Positions 18,209 to 27,141 of a DNA stretch of 38,298 nucleotides are shown in pieces. This stretch comes from an uncultured Bacilli bacterium. GTDB taxonomy: Bacteria; Bacillota_I; Bacilli_A; RF39; UBA660. Below the pieces are notes generated by a model. That model searched no databases, was not told the DNA's origin, and saw nothing but the letters and a program-made list of their open reading frames with translations. Position 1 is the stretch's first letter; every line of letters starts with the position of its first letter. A program made the translations under genes and the position numbers. The stretch spans positions 1 through 38,298 of the forward strand of contig CALVON010000044.1 in NCBI GenBank assembly GCA_944350315.1, in the 5' to 3' direction.

Positions 18209-19150
18209 ATGAAATATAGTCTTATTATTCCTGTATATAATGTAGAAGCGTACCTTGATAAATGCTTAGATAGTATATCTAAGCAAACATATAAAAATTT
18301 TGAAGTAATTATTGTCAATGATGGAACACCTGATAATAGTCAAAAAATTATTGATAAATATATAAAAAAAGATAAACGTTTTAAAGGATATATTAAGGAA
18401 AATGGTGGGTTAAGTGATGCTAGAAATTATGGCATCGAACATATAACTGGTGATTATATGTTATTTATTGATAGTGATGACTTTATCGAAGAAGAATTAT
18501 TATTAAAAATCAATAATATAATTACTATTAAAAAATATGATTTAGTCAGATTTTCTTTATCAACGACTAAGGATAATGGTGAAAAAATTAAAACATATCA
18601 TCTATCAGATAACTTAAATAAACTGCAAGAAAATGAAAAAATTTGTAAACTTTTAAAAGAAGAATTTGTTGAACCAGCTTGGTTATATGCTTATAATACC
18701 ACTTTTTTTAAAAAAAATAAATTTAAGTATCCAAAGGGAAAGATTCATGAAGATTTCGGCTTGACGCTTTTAATTTTATCCAAAGCAAAAAACATATATT
18801 TTCTAGATTATCCAGGATATAATTATGTTCAAAGAGAAAACAGTATTATGAGTAATAATCAATATGAAAAAATTAAAAAACGAGTAGATGACTTTTTATA
18901 TCATCATCTAAATAATCAAAAAAAATTGGGTGATAATATTAAAGATAAATGGCTTCTTAGTTATTCAGCTTCATGTACGATATCAAAAGGTCGTGAATTA
19001 AATGATAAAGATTTAATTGAGTATATTTTTAGGTTGAAAAAAAACAAAGTAATCGATGACATTTATGGAAATACCATTAAAAGAAAATTAAAAAAAATAT
19101 ATTTAAAAATAAATTTAAAAAAATATATTAAATCACTAAGAAAGGATTAA
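18209..19150 (+). CDS. Glycosyltransferase family 2
   Basis: 313 residues. A classic GT-A start, MKYSLIIPVYNVEAYLDKCL, then FEVIIVNDGTPDNSQKII, GGLSDARNYGI and the DxD metal site in FIDSDDFIEEE. The C-terminal part includes IHEDFGLTLLIL, a common position for the catalytic base (ED) in EpsJ/WcaA-type enzymes. Predicted to add one sugar to the repeat unit. AGGAG upstream; 9 bp after the previous stop. Confidence 0.9.
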   Translation: MKYSLIIPVYNVEAYLDKCLDSISKQTYKNFEVIIVNDGTPDNSQKIIDKYIKKDKRFKGYIKENGGLSDARNYGIEHITGDYMLFIDSDDFIEEELLLKINNIITIKKYDLVRFSLSTTKDNGEKIKTYHLSDNLNKLQENEKICKLLKEEFVEPAWLYAYNTTFFKKNKFKYPKGKIHEDFGLTLLILSKAKNIYFLDYPGYNYVQRENSIMSNNQYEKIKKRVDDFLYHHLNNQKKLGDNIKDKWLLSYSASCTISKGRELNDKDLIEYIFRLKKNKVIDDIYGNTIKRKLKKIYLKINLKKYIKSLRKD

Positions 19151-19152
19151 AT

Positions 19153-20013
19153 ATGATAACAGTTTTTACTCCAACATATAATCGAAAAAATGAACTAATT
19201 AATTTATATAATTCTCTATTAGAGCAAAATTATCATGATTTTGAATGGTTAGTTGTCGATGATGGTAGTACTGATGAAACGCAAAAATATCTAAAACAAA
19301 TTAAGAAAGAAAAAAAAATAAATATTAACTATATTTATAAAGAAAATGGTGGCAAACAATCAGCATATAACAAAGGATTAGATTACGCAAAAGGAGAAAT
19401 TTTTTTATGTATTGATTCAGACGATATTTTAAAAAAGAATATTTTATATACTATTGCCAAAGATTTTGAAAAGGTAAAGAAAAATAAAAAAATTGGTGGT
19501 ATTGCTTACATCCAAGGATATATCAATGATAAAAATAAAATAATTGGAACCACTTTTCCCAATGATAATCAAGAAATAAATTATTTTGATATTTATCACA
19601 AACAAAAGGTTAGGGGCGATAAACTAATCATCTTAAAAACAAACGTTGCCAAAGAATATTATTTTCCTCTTATTGAAGGAGAAAAATTTGTCCCTGAAGC
19701 TTTAATTTTTAATCGAATATCAAGAAAATATAATTTTATTGTAAAAAACATCATTGCTGCCTATAAAGAATATCTTAATGAAGGCTATTCAAATAATTAT
19801 TTCAATTTAGTCAAAAGAAATCCATTAGGAAATATGTTATATTTTAAAGAATTATATGATTTGGAAAAAAAGATATATAATATTTATGGATATATTTTAT
19901 TTGGAATATATGGAAAAGTAAAATTTCGTGATATATTAAAAGAACATCCAGCAAAAATATTAATTATATTACTATATATTCCAGTATTTATTATTAGTAA
20001 AATAAGAAAGTAG
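19153..20013 (+). CDS. Glycosyltransferase family 2
   Basis: 286 residues, start 2 bp after the preceding stop with AAAGGA inside that gene. MITVFTPTYNRKNELINLYN, FEWLVVDDGSTDET, NGGKQSAYNKGLDYAKGE and FLCIDSDDIL (DxD) are GT2 signatures. LIEGEKFVPEALIFNRIS resembles the base region of the EpsJ/Cps GT2 group with a Glu at the catalytic position. The C-terminus has a hydrophobic stretch (ILIILLYIPVFIISKI) that may tie it to the membrane. Confidence 0.9.
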   Translation: MITVFTPTYNRKNELINLYNSLLEQNYHDFEWLVVDDGSTDETQKYLKQIKKEKKININYIYKENGGKQSAYNKGLDYAKGEIFLCIDSDDILKKNILYTIAKDFEKVKKNKKIGGIAYIQGYINDKNKIIGTTFPNDNQEINYFDIYHKQKVRGDKLIILKTNVAKEYYFPLIEGEKFVPEALIFNRISRKYNFIVKNIIAAYKEYLNEGYSNNYFNLVKRNPLGNMLYFKELYDLEKKIYNIYGYILFGIYGKVKFRDILKEHPAKILIILLYIPVFIISKIRK

Positions 20014-20021
20014 GAAAATAT

Positions 20022-21113
20022 ATGAAAAAAGCTATCATATTTGGTTATACCATGGATATGGGAGGAGCTGAAAGAGCCTTATTAAATATTATCAATGTTT
20101 TAAAAAAACATTATCAGATAGACTTAGTATTGTTAAAAAAAACTGGGGTTTTAATCAATGAAATTCCTAAAGAAGTAAATGTTAAATCCATTAGGCAAGA
20201 TAATTTTTTTAGTACTTTTCATTATATCTTCTTTAGATATGTTCCTTTTATTCGTAAAAGAATTATCAATAACTTAACCAAAGAACATTATGCTCTAGCC
20301 ATTGCTTTTATGGAAGGACGAGCAGCTACTTGGCTTATTGATATGAAACAATCATGTAAAAAAGTAGCCTGGATTCATAATGATGTATCTAAATTTAATA
20401 TTGGTATTAGCGATAAAGAAATCAAGAAAACTTATTCAAAGTTAGATAATATTATAATTGTTTCTAAACATTCACAAAAAACTTTTTGTGAAAAATATCA
20501 TATTTCTAAAGAAAAAACTCAAGTTATTTACAATCTAATTGATGAAGATGCTATTTTAAAAAATGCTAATAACCAGCAAATAACTAAAAATAAATTCACT
20601 TTTATAAATGTTGCTAAAATGAGGCCTCAAAAAAGACACGATCGTTTAATAGATGCCGTAAAAATACTAAAAGATAAAGGATACGATTTTGAACTATGGT
20701 TAGTTGGCAATGGTGAATTAGAAGAACAAATAAAAGCTCAAGTAAAATCTTTGAAATTAGAAGATACTGTGAAATTACTAGGATTAATTACTAATCCATA
20801 TCCATATATTAAAACTGCGGATTACTTTGTTATGTCAAGTGATCATGAAGGATATCCTTTATCACTTCTTGAAGCATTACTTCTAAAAACTCCCGTTATT
20901 ACTACTAACGTCTCTGGAGCTAAAGAAATATTAGAGGATGATAAATATGGAATTATTTGTGATATTGATACTAATTCCTTGGCGAATGCAATGGAAAGAG
21001 TTTTAAACAATGAAAATATAAAATATATTAAAGAAAATCTAAAAAATTATAAAGGGTCAAATAAAGAGATTATCAAACAACTATTTAAATTATTTAAAAT
21101 TAATAGTAAATAA
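20022..21113 (+). CDS. Glycosyltransferase family 4
   Basis: 363 residues. GYTMDMGGAERALLNIINVL is the GT4 acceptor-side glycine loop; NVAKMRPQKRHDRLIDAVKIL, LWLVGNGELEEQIK and SSDHEGYPLSLLEALLLKTPVITTNVSGAKEIL form the donor-binding half (E-x7-E). About 45% of the protein, the first half, binds the acceptor and is Lys-rich, consistent with membrane association. AGGA lies 8 bp before the ATG and the gene continues the tight operon. Confidence 0.9.
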   Translation: MKKAIIFGYTMDMGGAERALLNIINVLKKHYQIDLVLLKKTGVLINEIPKEVNVKSIRQDNFFSTFHYIFFRYVPFIRKRIINNLTKEHYALAIAFMEGRAATWLIDMKQSCKKVAWIHNDVSKFNIGISDKEIKKTYSKLDNIIIVSKHSQKTFCEKYHISKEKTQVIYNLIDEDAILKNANNQQITKNKFTFINVAKMRPQKRHDRLIDAVKILKDKGYDFELWLVGNGELEEQIKAQVKSLKLEDTVKLLGLITNPYPYIKTADYFVMSSDHEGYPLSLLEALLLKTPVITTNVSGAKEILEDDKYGIICDIDTNSLANAMERVLNNENIKYIKENLKNYKGSNKEIIKQLFKLFKINSK

Positions 21114-21133
21114 TAATACAGAAGGAGAAAAAC

Positions 21134-23695
21134 ATGAAAAACAAACAAGACAAATTATTAAATATATTATTAATATTTATTATATTGCAACCTTTTCTAG
21201 ATATTTTATCATATTTATCTATTAGAGATATTATACCATTTAATATCTCAACTTACCTAAAACCATTATTTGTCTTTGGATTAGGCGGATATTTATTAAT
21301 AATAAAATGCCATAATAAAAAAAGCTGGTTTATCTATATTTCAACTTTTGTAATATTTACAATTGGTCACACCTATATTTTATATCGTTTATTAATCGAA
21401 TCATCAATTTTATTTCATGAGTTAAGATTTATAATAAACATTGCTTACATGATAGCATTATTTATTATCTATTCTATCCTTTACAAAGATTATCCTGATA
21501 AAGAAGCATTATTGAGAAAATTAAAAAGAACTATTCTTATCACTTTTTGTCTATATTTCGGCCTTCTTTTAGTATCTATTTTAACCAATACATCAGCACT
21601 TACTTATGAGTATGCCGATGCCAGTAAGCTAGGATATAAAGGGTGGTTTGATTCTGGACAAATTCTAGGACATGCTTTTTCAATTATATTTCCATTATTG
21701 ATTTACGTTATTTTAAGTCCTAAAAGAACGTGGTATTATCGTATTATTATTCTTTTACTATTTGTTAGTGGAGTAAGTTTAATTGGTACTAAAGTTCCAT
21801 ATTTCATTACTTTAATTGTTCTTATTTTATATTTAATTATTTCTATCTTTATCAAAATTTTTAATAAAGAACATCAAACTAATTATTTTAATATTATCCT
21901 AGTTGTCATAACTATTATCACTATGATTTCAACATATAAATATACTCCTGTTAAATACAATACTGATATTAACAATCGAGTAGTAGATACTGAAATTAAC
22001 GAATATGATTTAAATAATGAATCAGGAATGGCTGATATTTTAACTGAAGAAGAATTAAAAAAAATATACCCCAATAAAGATATAACAAGACAATTAGAAT
22101 ATCAACAATTAAATATTGAAGCTAGTAAATATTTAACTAAATTATTCGAAGAAGGCAAACTTCATCCATCTAACATGCGATTTAAACAAATAAATTATGC
22201 CAAGAAAAAATATCAAATAGCACCTTTAGAATATAAAATATTCGGTTTAGGATTTTTAAATCAAGACACTTCACTAGCTTTAGAAAGTGATTTCTTTATG
22301 GCTTTATTTTCTTTTGGTATTTTAGGATTTATTTTATTTTTAATTATTCCTATTAAAGAATTTATTAAATCAACATTTTTTATTCTAAAAAATTTAAAAA
22401 TTATTGATTTAGAAACCTATATGATTTATATGGGGTTAGGAGTATTTTTCTGTATTAGTATCTATGCTGGCTATACATTTATCTATACAAATTTCTCCAT
22501 CTTCTTAGTGCTACTTATTACTATGCTAAAAATAAAAAGAAGTATTCTAAAAACAACTACTATAAAGGATAAGAAAGTATCGTTTTTACTGCTTCATTTA
22601 GGATATGGTGGTATTGAAACTGCTACTATAAATACTGCTAATGCACTATGCAACAAATATGATATAGAAATTATCTCTTTTTATAATTTAAAGAATAATC
22701 AAGCTAATCGCATCGATAATCGAATTGTTATTAAATATCTTTATAATGGTGAACCCAATAGAGAAGCTTTTAAAGAGAGTCTACATAACAAAGATTTTAT
22801 CAATATAATTAAAGAAGGATTTAAAGCAACTAATATTTTAATCAAAAAAAGAGTCTTGATAATTAAAGCAATTATTAATTGTAAATCTAAATATTTAATT
22901 TCTACCAGATATGATTTCAGTATTCTTTTAAGTCGTTATGGAACAAGAGAAATTATTAAAATAGCAGAGGAACATCATTATCATAATAATAATAAAAAAT
23001 ATATTAATATTTTAAAATACAAATATAATAACATTGATTATTTATTTGCCTTAACTAAGACTCTTAAAAAAGATTATCACGAATTCTTAAAGCATAATCA
23101 TCATACGGAAATAGTCTTAATGCCTAACATGTTATATGAACTTCCAACTAAAAAGAGTACTCTTAATCAACACAATATAATTACTATGAGTAGACTTGAC
23201 AAAGGAAAAAGAAATGATGAAATTATTCGTATTTTTTCTAAAGTTAAAGATAGAGGTAATTGGAAGCTTTATATTCTCGGAGATGGTGAAGAATATGAAC
23301 ATCTTAAATCATTAATCAAAGAACTTAATTTAGAAGATAGTGTTTATTTAGAAGGGTATATTTCTAAAGAAAAATTACCTGATTATCTGTTAAATTCCAG
23401 TATCTTCATCATGGCATCAATTACTGAAGGACTTCCAATGGTCTTGCTTGAAGCAATGAGTTATGGAATTCCATGTATTGCTTATGAAATTCCAAGTGGT
23501 GTCAATGATATTATTGAACATAATCAAAACGGTTTTATCGTCAAGAATCGCAATGAAGAAGAATATAGAAAGAGTTTAGAAAAATTAATGAAAGATAGTA
23601 CATTAAGGAAAAAATTTGGTCATAATACTAACAAAAAATTGGAAGAATTTAAAAAAGAAACTGTTCTTAAAAAATGGTATAGTATTTTAAAATAA
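21134..23695 (+). CDS. Fusion of an O-antigen polymerase/ligase-like membrane domain and a GT4 domain
   Basis: 853 residues. The first ~470 residues hold about ten hydrophobic segments and one long polar loop (about 280-375) ahead of FGLGFLNQDTSLALESDFFMALFSFGILGFI, a layout of Wzy/WaaL-type O-antigen polymerases and ligases, which use a large outer loop. From about residue 478 (KKVSFLLLHLGYGGIETATINTAN) a complete GT4 domain follows, with TMSRLDKGKRNDEIIRIF, LGDGEEYEHLKSL and ITEGLPMVLLEAMSYGIPCIAYEIPSG. One polypeptide thus joins an outside-facing polymerase to a cytosolic transferase. There is no stop or frameshift at the junction and AGAAGGAG precedes a single ATG. The GT probably sits on the cytosolic side. 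Confidence 0.85.
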   Translation: MKNKQDKLLNILLIFIILQPFLDILSYLSIRDIIPFNISTYLKPLFVFGLGGYLLIIKCHNKKSWFIYISTFVIFTIGHTYILYRLLIESSILFHELRFIINIAYMIALFIIYSILYKDYPDKEALLRKLKRTILITFCLYFGLLLVSILTNTSALTYEYADASKLGYKGWFDSGQILGHAFSIIFPLLIYVILSPKRTWYYRIIILLLFVSGVSLIGTKVPYFITLIVLILYLIISIFIKIFNKEHQTNYFNIILVVITIITMISTYKYTPVKYNTDINNRVVDTEINEYDLNNESGMADILTEEELKKIYPNKDITRQLEYQQLNIEASKYLTKLFEEGKLHPSNMRFKQINYAKKKYQIAPLEYKIFGLGFLNQDTSLALESDFFMALFSFGILGFILFLIIPIKEFIKSTFFILKNLKIIDLETYMIYMGLGVFFCISIYAGYTFIYTNFSIFLVLLITMLKIKRSILKTTTIKDKKVSFLLLHLGYGGIETATINTANALCNKYDIEIISFYNLKNNQANRIDNRIVIKYLYNGEPNREAFKESLHNKDFINIIKEGFKATNILIKKRVLIIKAIINCKSKYLISTRYDFSILLSRYGTREIIKIAEEHHYHNNNKKYINILKYKYNNIDYLFALTKTLKKDYHEFLKHNHHTEIVLMPNMLYELPTKKSTLNQHNIITMSRLDKGKRNDEIIRIFSKVKDRGNWKLYILGDGEEYEHLKSLIKELNLEDSVYLEGYISKEKLPDYLLNSSIFIMASITEGLPMVLLEAMSYGIPCIAYEIPSGVNDIIEHNQNGFIVKNRNEEEYRKSLEKLMKDSTLRKKFGHNTNKKLEEFKKETVLKKWYSILK

Positions 23696-23704
23696 GGAGT
23701 GATT

Positions 23705-25000
23705 ATGAGAACAAATAAAAAAAAGAAAAGAAAATTAACTTATATTATATTTGCTATTATTATTTTATTACTAATTAGTTTAATATTCTATGAATTAATA
23801 TTATCTAATAATAACAAAATAAAATTAAAAATTAGAGAAGAAGAAATTGTTAACATAATAAAAAGTCATTATCAAGAAAATGTTATAACCAATAAAGAAG
23901 CAAAGTTATATGATTTAGAAGGAAATCCAATCGGCAAAATAAATACATCAGTTTTGCTTGTCCTTGAAAATATTGAAATTGATGAAAATACTAAATATTT
24001 TAAAATTAAAGATTTTGAAGATACCTATATTAAATATGAAGATGTAGATAAAGCTAAAGAAAAAATTACTTATGATGAAAGATATCAAAAATATATTCCT
24101 TTTAATCAAAATATTAAAACTAAAAATAAAGTATCTTTTTATGATAAATCAGGAAACTATTTATATACCATAAATAAATCATATGATTTTGCTGTCATCA
24201 TTAAAGATACCGATTATTATGGTATTGAGTTTGCTAATCAACTATTATATATTAAAAATGAAGATATTGAAAAAATCTATGATAACCATAATACCGATTT
24301 ATCTAATTCAAATGGTGTTGCTGTGTTAAATTATCATTTCTTTTATGATGAAAATGATCCTGAAGATGCCAAGGGATGCAATGAAGCAATATGTCACTCA
24401 AAATCCCAGTTCAAAACCCATCTAGATTATTTTAAAGAAAATAATATTTTCACTGTTACTATGGATGAATTAGAAATGTACATGGATGGAAAATTACAAT
24501 TACCAAAAAGTCTTTTAATAACCATCGATGATGGTGGAAGAACTAAAATTGGTATTGATATGTTAACAGAATATAAAATGAATGCTACTATTTTTTTAAT
24601 AACTTCATGGTTTGATCCAAGCACATATTATAAAACAGAGTATATTGAATTGCATTCTCATACTCATAATATGCATAATGGTGGTAAATGTCCTGGAGGT
24701 CAAGGCGCTGAAATAAAATGTCTTCCAAAAGAAACTGTTTTAGAAGACTTAACTACAAGCAGAAATTTATTAAATAATGCTAAAGCTTTTTGCTATCCAT
24801 TTTATGAATATAATGATTATGCTATTAATATCTTGAAAGAAGCTGGATTTACTATGGCATTTATTGGAGAAGTACCAACTTCTTATGGATATAAGTTAGC
24901 TGAAGTAGGATCAAATAAATTTAAAATACCTAGATTTGTCATTATGACTCACACAACAATAAAAGATATTGATAAATATTTTAATGAAATAAAAAATTAA
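23705..25000 (+). CDS. Membrane-anchored polysaccharide deacetylase with SH3-like repeats
   Basis: 431 residues from ATG 23705 (AAGGAG at 23694-23699; an in-frame GTG at 23699 overlaps it). Basic start and one hydrophobic helix (about 10-30). Residues about 60-200 seem to be two similar beta-rich modules (TNKEAKLYDLEGNPIGKINT and TKNKVSFYDKSGNYLYTINK), which look like SH3-type wall or glycan-binding repeats. A NodB domain follows: AVLNYHFFYD, ITIDDGG with D275-D276, H317-S-H-T-H321 zinc motif, FCYPFYEYN. It carries extra Cys (CNEAIC, CPGGQGAEIKC). Last gene of the compact operon, so it may trim acetyl groups from the exported polymer. Confidence 0.85.
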   Translation: MRTNKKKKRKLTYIIFAIIILLLISLIFYELILSNNNKIKLKIREEEIVNIIKSHYQENVITNKEAKLYDLEGNPIGKINTSVLLVLENIEIDENTKYFKIKDFEDTYIKYEDVDKAKEKITYDERYQKYIPFNQNIKTKNKVSFYDKSGNYLYTINKSYDFAVIIKDTDYYGIEFANQLLYIKNEDIEKIYDNHNTDLSNSNGVAVLNYHFFYDENDPEDAKGCNEAICHSKSQFKTHLDYFKENNIFTVTMDELEMYMDGKLQLPKSLLITIDDGGRTKIGIDMLTEYKMNATIFLITSWFDPSTYYKTEYIELHSHTHNMHNGGKCPGGQGAEIKCLPKETVLEDLTTSRNLLNNAKAFCYPFYEYNDYAINILKEAGFTMAFIGEVPTSYGYKLAEVGSNKFKIPRFVIMTHTTIKDIDKYFNEIKN

Positions 25001-25012
25001 AAACGACGCTAA

Positions 25013-25039
25013 TTTATTATTATTTATAAAAATAATAAA
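25013..25039. terminator. AT-only hairpin at the end of the polysaccharide operon
   Basis: TTTATTATT / AATAATAAA, 9 bp around a 9-nt loop. There is no GC base pair and no T-tract, so it is a weak terminator candidate at best. The rest of 25001-25178 shows only a TATAAT at 25133-25138 with no good -35 box. Confidence 0.3.
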
Positions 25040-25178
25040 GTTAATTAATATTCTCAACAATTTTTAGATAAGATATATACATCTATTATATGAAAATATA
25101 CACTACAAAACAAAAGATTGAATTGATTCTCATATAATTAAAAATAAATTAACTACATAAAAAAATAAAGGAGTATAT

Positions 25179-25655
25179 ATGAAAAAGAAAAAAGTATTGT
25201 TTATTGCTTCTACTGGAGGACATTTAAATGAACTAATGCAACTAAGTCCACTATTTGAAAAATATGACTATCACATAATAACAGAAAAAACAAAGTCTAA
25301 TTTACCATTAAAAAATAAATATGGTAATAAAATAAACTATCTTATCTATGGGACAAAAGATAAAAAATTAATATATCCTATAAAGTTTATATATAATTGC
25401 TTTAAATCTGCTATTTTATACATAAAAATAAGACCAAAATATATTGTCACAACAGGTACTCATACAGCAGTCCCTATCTGTTATTTTGGAAAATTATTTG
25501 GTACAAAGATAATATTTATTGAAACATTTGCAAATAGTAAGACAAAAACTTTATCGGGAAAAATGATTTATCCAATAGCAAATTTATTTATAGTGCAGTG
25601 GAAAAGTATGTTGAAACTATATCCTAAAGCAGTATACGGAGGGTGGATTTATTAA
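25179..25655 (+). CDS. Alg14/PssD-like glycosyltransferase membrane subunit
   Basis: 158 residues. KKKVLFIASTGGHLNELMQLSPLF, YIVTTGTHTAVPICYFGKLFG and IFIETFANSKTKTLSGKMIYPIANLFIVQW match the Alg14 / PssD / Cps14F family, the acceptor-binding half of a MurG-like split GT. It recruits the catalytic Alg13-like partner to the membrane to add the second sugar onto the lipid-linked primer. Its stop overlaps the start of that partner by one base (TAATG), so the subunits are made together. Confidence 0.9.
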   Translation: MKKKKVLFIASTGGHLNELMQLSPLFEKYDYHIITEKTKSNLPLKNKYGNKINYLIYGTKDKKLIYPIKFIYNCFKSAILYIKIRPKYIVTTGTHTAVPICYFGKLFGTKIIFIETFANSKTKTLSGKMIYPIANLFIVQWKSMLKLYPKAVYGGWIY

Positions 25656-26134
25656 TGATTTTAGTAACACTAGGAACTCAAGATAAAAAATTTACAAGAT
25701 TATTAGAGGCAATTCAAAAACAAATTGACAAGGGAAATATTAAAGATAAAGTTATTGTTCAAGCAGGTTGTACCAAGTATGAAAGCAAAGATATGGAAAT
25801 ATTAGATTTAATTCCTTATGATAAATTTGAAGAGTATATAAAAAAATGTGATATATTAATAACTCATGGTGGAGTAGGTTCAATAATAACAGGCCTTAAA
25901 AATAATAAGATAGTAATTGCTGCTCCTAGATTAGCTAAATATAAAGAACATACTAACGATCATCAAACTCAAATAGTAGATAATTTTTCTAAAAGTGGAT
26001 ATATTTTAGCTTTAAATGATTTTGATAAATTAGATAAAGTACTAAATGAAGCTAAAAAATTTAAACCTAAAAAATATCAATCGAATACTCAAAATATGAT
26101 AAATTTAATAAGTAATTATATAGATGAATTTTAA
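25655..26134 (+). CDS. Alg13/PssE-like glycosyltransferase catalytic subunit
   Basis: 159 residues from ATG 25655 (GGAGGG at 25638-25643; the stop of the upstream gene overlaps by one base). MILVTLGTQDKKFTRLLEAI, CDILITHGGVGSIITGLKNNK and IVIAAPRLAKYKEHTNDHQTQIV are the donor-binding motifs of the GT28 C-terminal half (Alg13/PssE/Cps14G). The HGG.GS and H..H/Q motifs bind the NDP-sugar. Together with the upstream gene it forms a bipartite beta-glycosyltransferase, probably working with the upstream locus although under its own transcription. Confidence 0.9.
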   Translation: MILVTLGTQDKKFTRLLEAIQKQIDKGNIKDKVIVQAGCTKYESKDMEILDLIPYDKFEEYIKKCDILITHGGVGSIITGLKNNKIVIAAPRLAKYKEHTNDHQTQIVDNFSKSGYILALNDFDKLDKVLNEAKKFKPKKYQSNTQNMINLISNYIDEF

Positions 26135-26149
26135 AAAGGAGATAATTAT

Positions 26150-26356
26150 ATGGCGAAAAAAGAAAGAAAAAAATTATATCGCGTAGAAGAAGGAAATAAA
26201 ATATTTGGCGTTTGTGGTGGAATAGCAGAATATTTTGACATTGACCCAACAATTGTAAGAATAGTATGGATTATCACTACTTTGTTATATGGATTTGGAA
26301 TAATAGCATATCTTGTATGTGCATTATGTATGCCAAAAGAATCTGAAATTAAATAA
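26150..26356 (+). CDS. PspC-domain membrane protein
   Basis: 68 residues made almost entirely of one PspC domain: KKLYRVEEGNKIFGVCGGIAEYFDIDPTIVRIVWII, then a hydrophobic helix through YGFGIIAYLVCALCMP. In proteobacteria PspC senses envelope stress; stand-alone short copies in Bacillota are envelope-associated with unknown detail. AAAAGGAG 8 bp upstream. It lies 15 bp behind the Alg13-like gene and ends in a strong terminator, so it is the last gene of that transcript. Confidence 0.9.
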   Translation: MAKKERKKLYRVEEGNKIFGVCGGIAEYFDIDPTIVRIVWIITTLLYGFGIIAYLVCALCMPKESEIK

Positions 26357-26360
26357 TTAT

Positions 26361-26392
26361 AAAACTGTTATTTCAAAAATAACAGTTTTTCT
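26361..26392 (+). terminator. Strong rho-independent terminator after the PspC gene
   Basis: AAAACTGTTATTT / AAATAACAGTTTT, 13-bp perfect stem with a 2-3-nt loop, then T-rich sequence. Confidence 0.88.
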
Positions 26393-26402
26393 TTAAAACT
26401 AC

Positions 26403-26431
26403 TTTATTTTTTAATAATTTTATAGTATAAT
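26403..26431 (+). promoter_or_regulatory. Probable promoter of tRNA-Leu
   Basis: TATAAT at 26426-26431, 17 bp behind a weak TTTATT (26403-26408); about 18 bp before the mature 5' end of the tRNA. Confidence 0.5.
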
Positions 26432-26448
26432 GAACTAAGAAATGAAAT

Positions 26449-26534
26449 GCCAGCCTGGCGGAATGGTAGACGCGATAGACTCAAAATCTATTATCAGTGA
26501 TGGTGTGAGGGTTCAAGTCCCTTGGCTGGTACCA
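26449..26534 (+). tRNA. tRNA-Leu (anticodon CAA)
   Basis: 86 nt including an encoded CCA. The acceptor arms GCCAGCC / GGCTGGT pair with a terminal G-U; D stem GCG/CGC; anticodon arm ATAGA-CTCAAAA-TCTAT with anticodon CAA; a long variable arm (class II, as expected for Leu); T arm GAGGG-TTCAAGT-CCCTT. The CCA is genome-encoded. Confidence 0.95.
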
Positions 26535-26569
26535 TGAAAGTTTACTCTCAAAAAGAGTTTATATAGATG

Positions 26570-26597
26570 ACTAGTTTATTTAAAATTAGTTTTTTTA
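26570..26597 (+). terminator. Probable terminator after tRNA-Leu
   Basis: ACTAGTTT / AAATTAGT imperfect stem followed by seven T. A smaller hairpin (ACTCT / AGAGT at 26544-26558) precedes it. The rest of 26598-26680 shows nothing further. Confidence 0.55.
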
Positions 26598-26680
26598 ATA
26601 TATAATTATTATAAACTATAGATTATTATATATAAATTTGCTAAAATAATAGTAAAATAAAACAAATATAAGGAGATAAT

Positions 26681-27043
26681 ATGGAAATAACTGAAGAAGA
26701 AAAAAAGGAAATTGTTAAAAATGCTCAATCTAGATTGTTATTTAATGACATTGATATTCTTGATTATCAAAAAAATACTGATAATGAAATTATCACAATT
26801 GATTTACCATATATAACAAGTGGAAATATTTTAACGTATGCCTATGATAGCAAATCAAAAAAAATTATATTGTTAGAGTCACTAATTTATACTACTAAGG
26901 AAAATTTTGATCGGAAAGTGCCATATCTTGATAATAATACTATTATGTGCTTATTAAAAATTGCTAGAAAAAGCTCTGACCAGACATCAAAATCTAAAGA
27001 TAAACGTAAAGTAAGAAAAAGAAAACCTAAAAATAAAGAATAG
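26681..27043 (+). CDS. Unknown protein with a basic tail
   Basis: 120 residues, AAGGAG ribosome site. No signal peptide or membrane helix. Residues 1-95 are mixed and slightly acidic (EEEKKEIVKNAQSRLLFNDI, then DLPYITSGNILTYAYDSKSK); the last 25 are almost wholly Lys/Arg/Ser (KSKDKRKVRKRKPKNKE), which suggests nucleic-acid contact or disorder. I do not recognise a family. It ends just before the terminator and promoter that separate it from rnr. Confidence 0.6.
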   Translation: MEITEEEKKEIVKNAQSRLLFNDIDILDYQKNTDNEIITIDLPYITSGNILTYAYDSKSKKIILLESLIYTTKENFDRKVPYLDNNTIMCLLKIARKSSDQTSKSKDKRKVRKRKPKNKE

Positions 27044-27064
27044 AAATGTAATATTTTATGCCTC

Positions 27065-27090
27065 AAGAGACAATAAATCTCTTTTTCTTT
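27065..27090 (+). terminator. Terminator ahead of rnr
   Basis: AAGAGA / TCTCTT, 6-bp stem with a 7-nt loop, followed by TTTCTTT. Its T-tract overlaps the -35 box of the rnr promoter. Confidence 0.65.
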
Positions 27091-27116
27091 ACATCATTTT
27101 TTAAATTTGTTATAAT
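27088..27116 (+). promoter_or_regulatory. Sigma-A promoter of the rnr-smpB region
   Basis: TTTACA at 27088-27093, 17-bp spacer, TATAAT at 27111-27116; the rnr start lies about 25 bp downstream. Confidence 0.75.
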
Positions 27117-27141
27117 ATACATAATGAAAGGATATAAAAGG

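Noticed and set aside
27058-27141. Upstream extension of the RNase R protein
   Set aside because: The extension covers the terminator and promoter of rnr, so it is not transcribed as part of this gene; ATG 27142 has the ribosome site.
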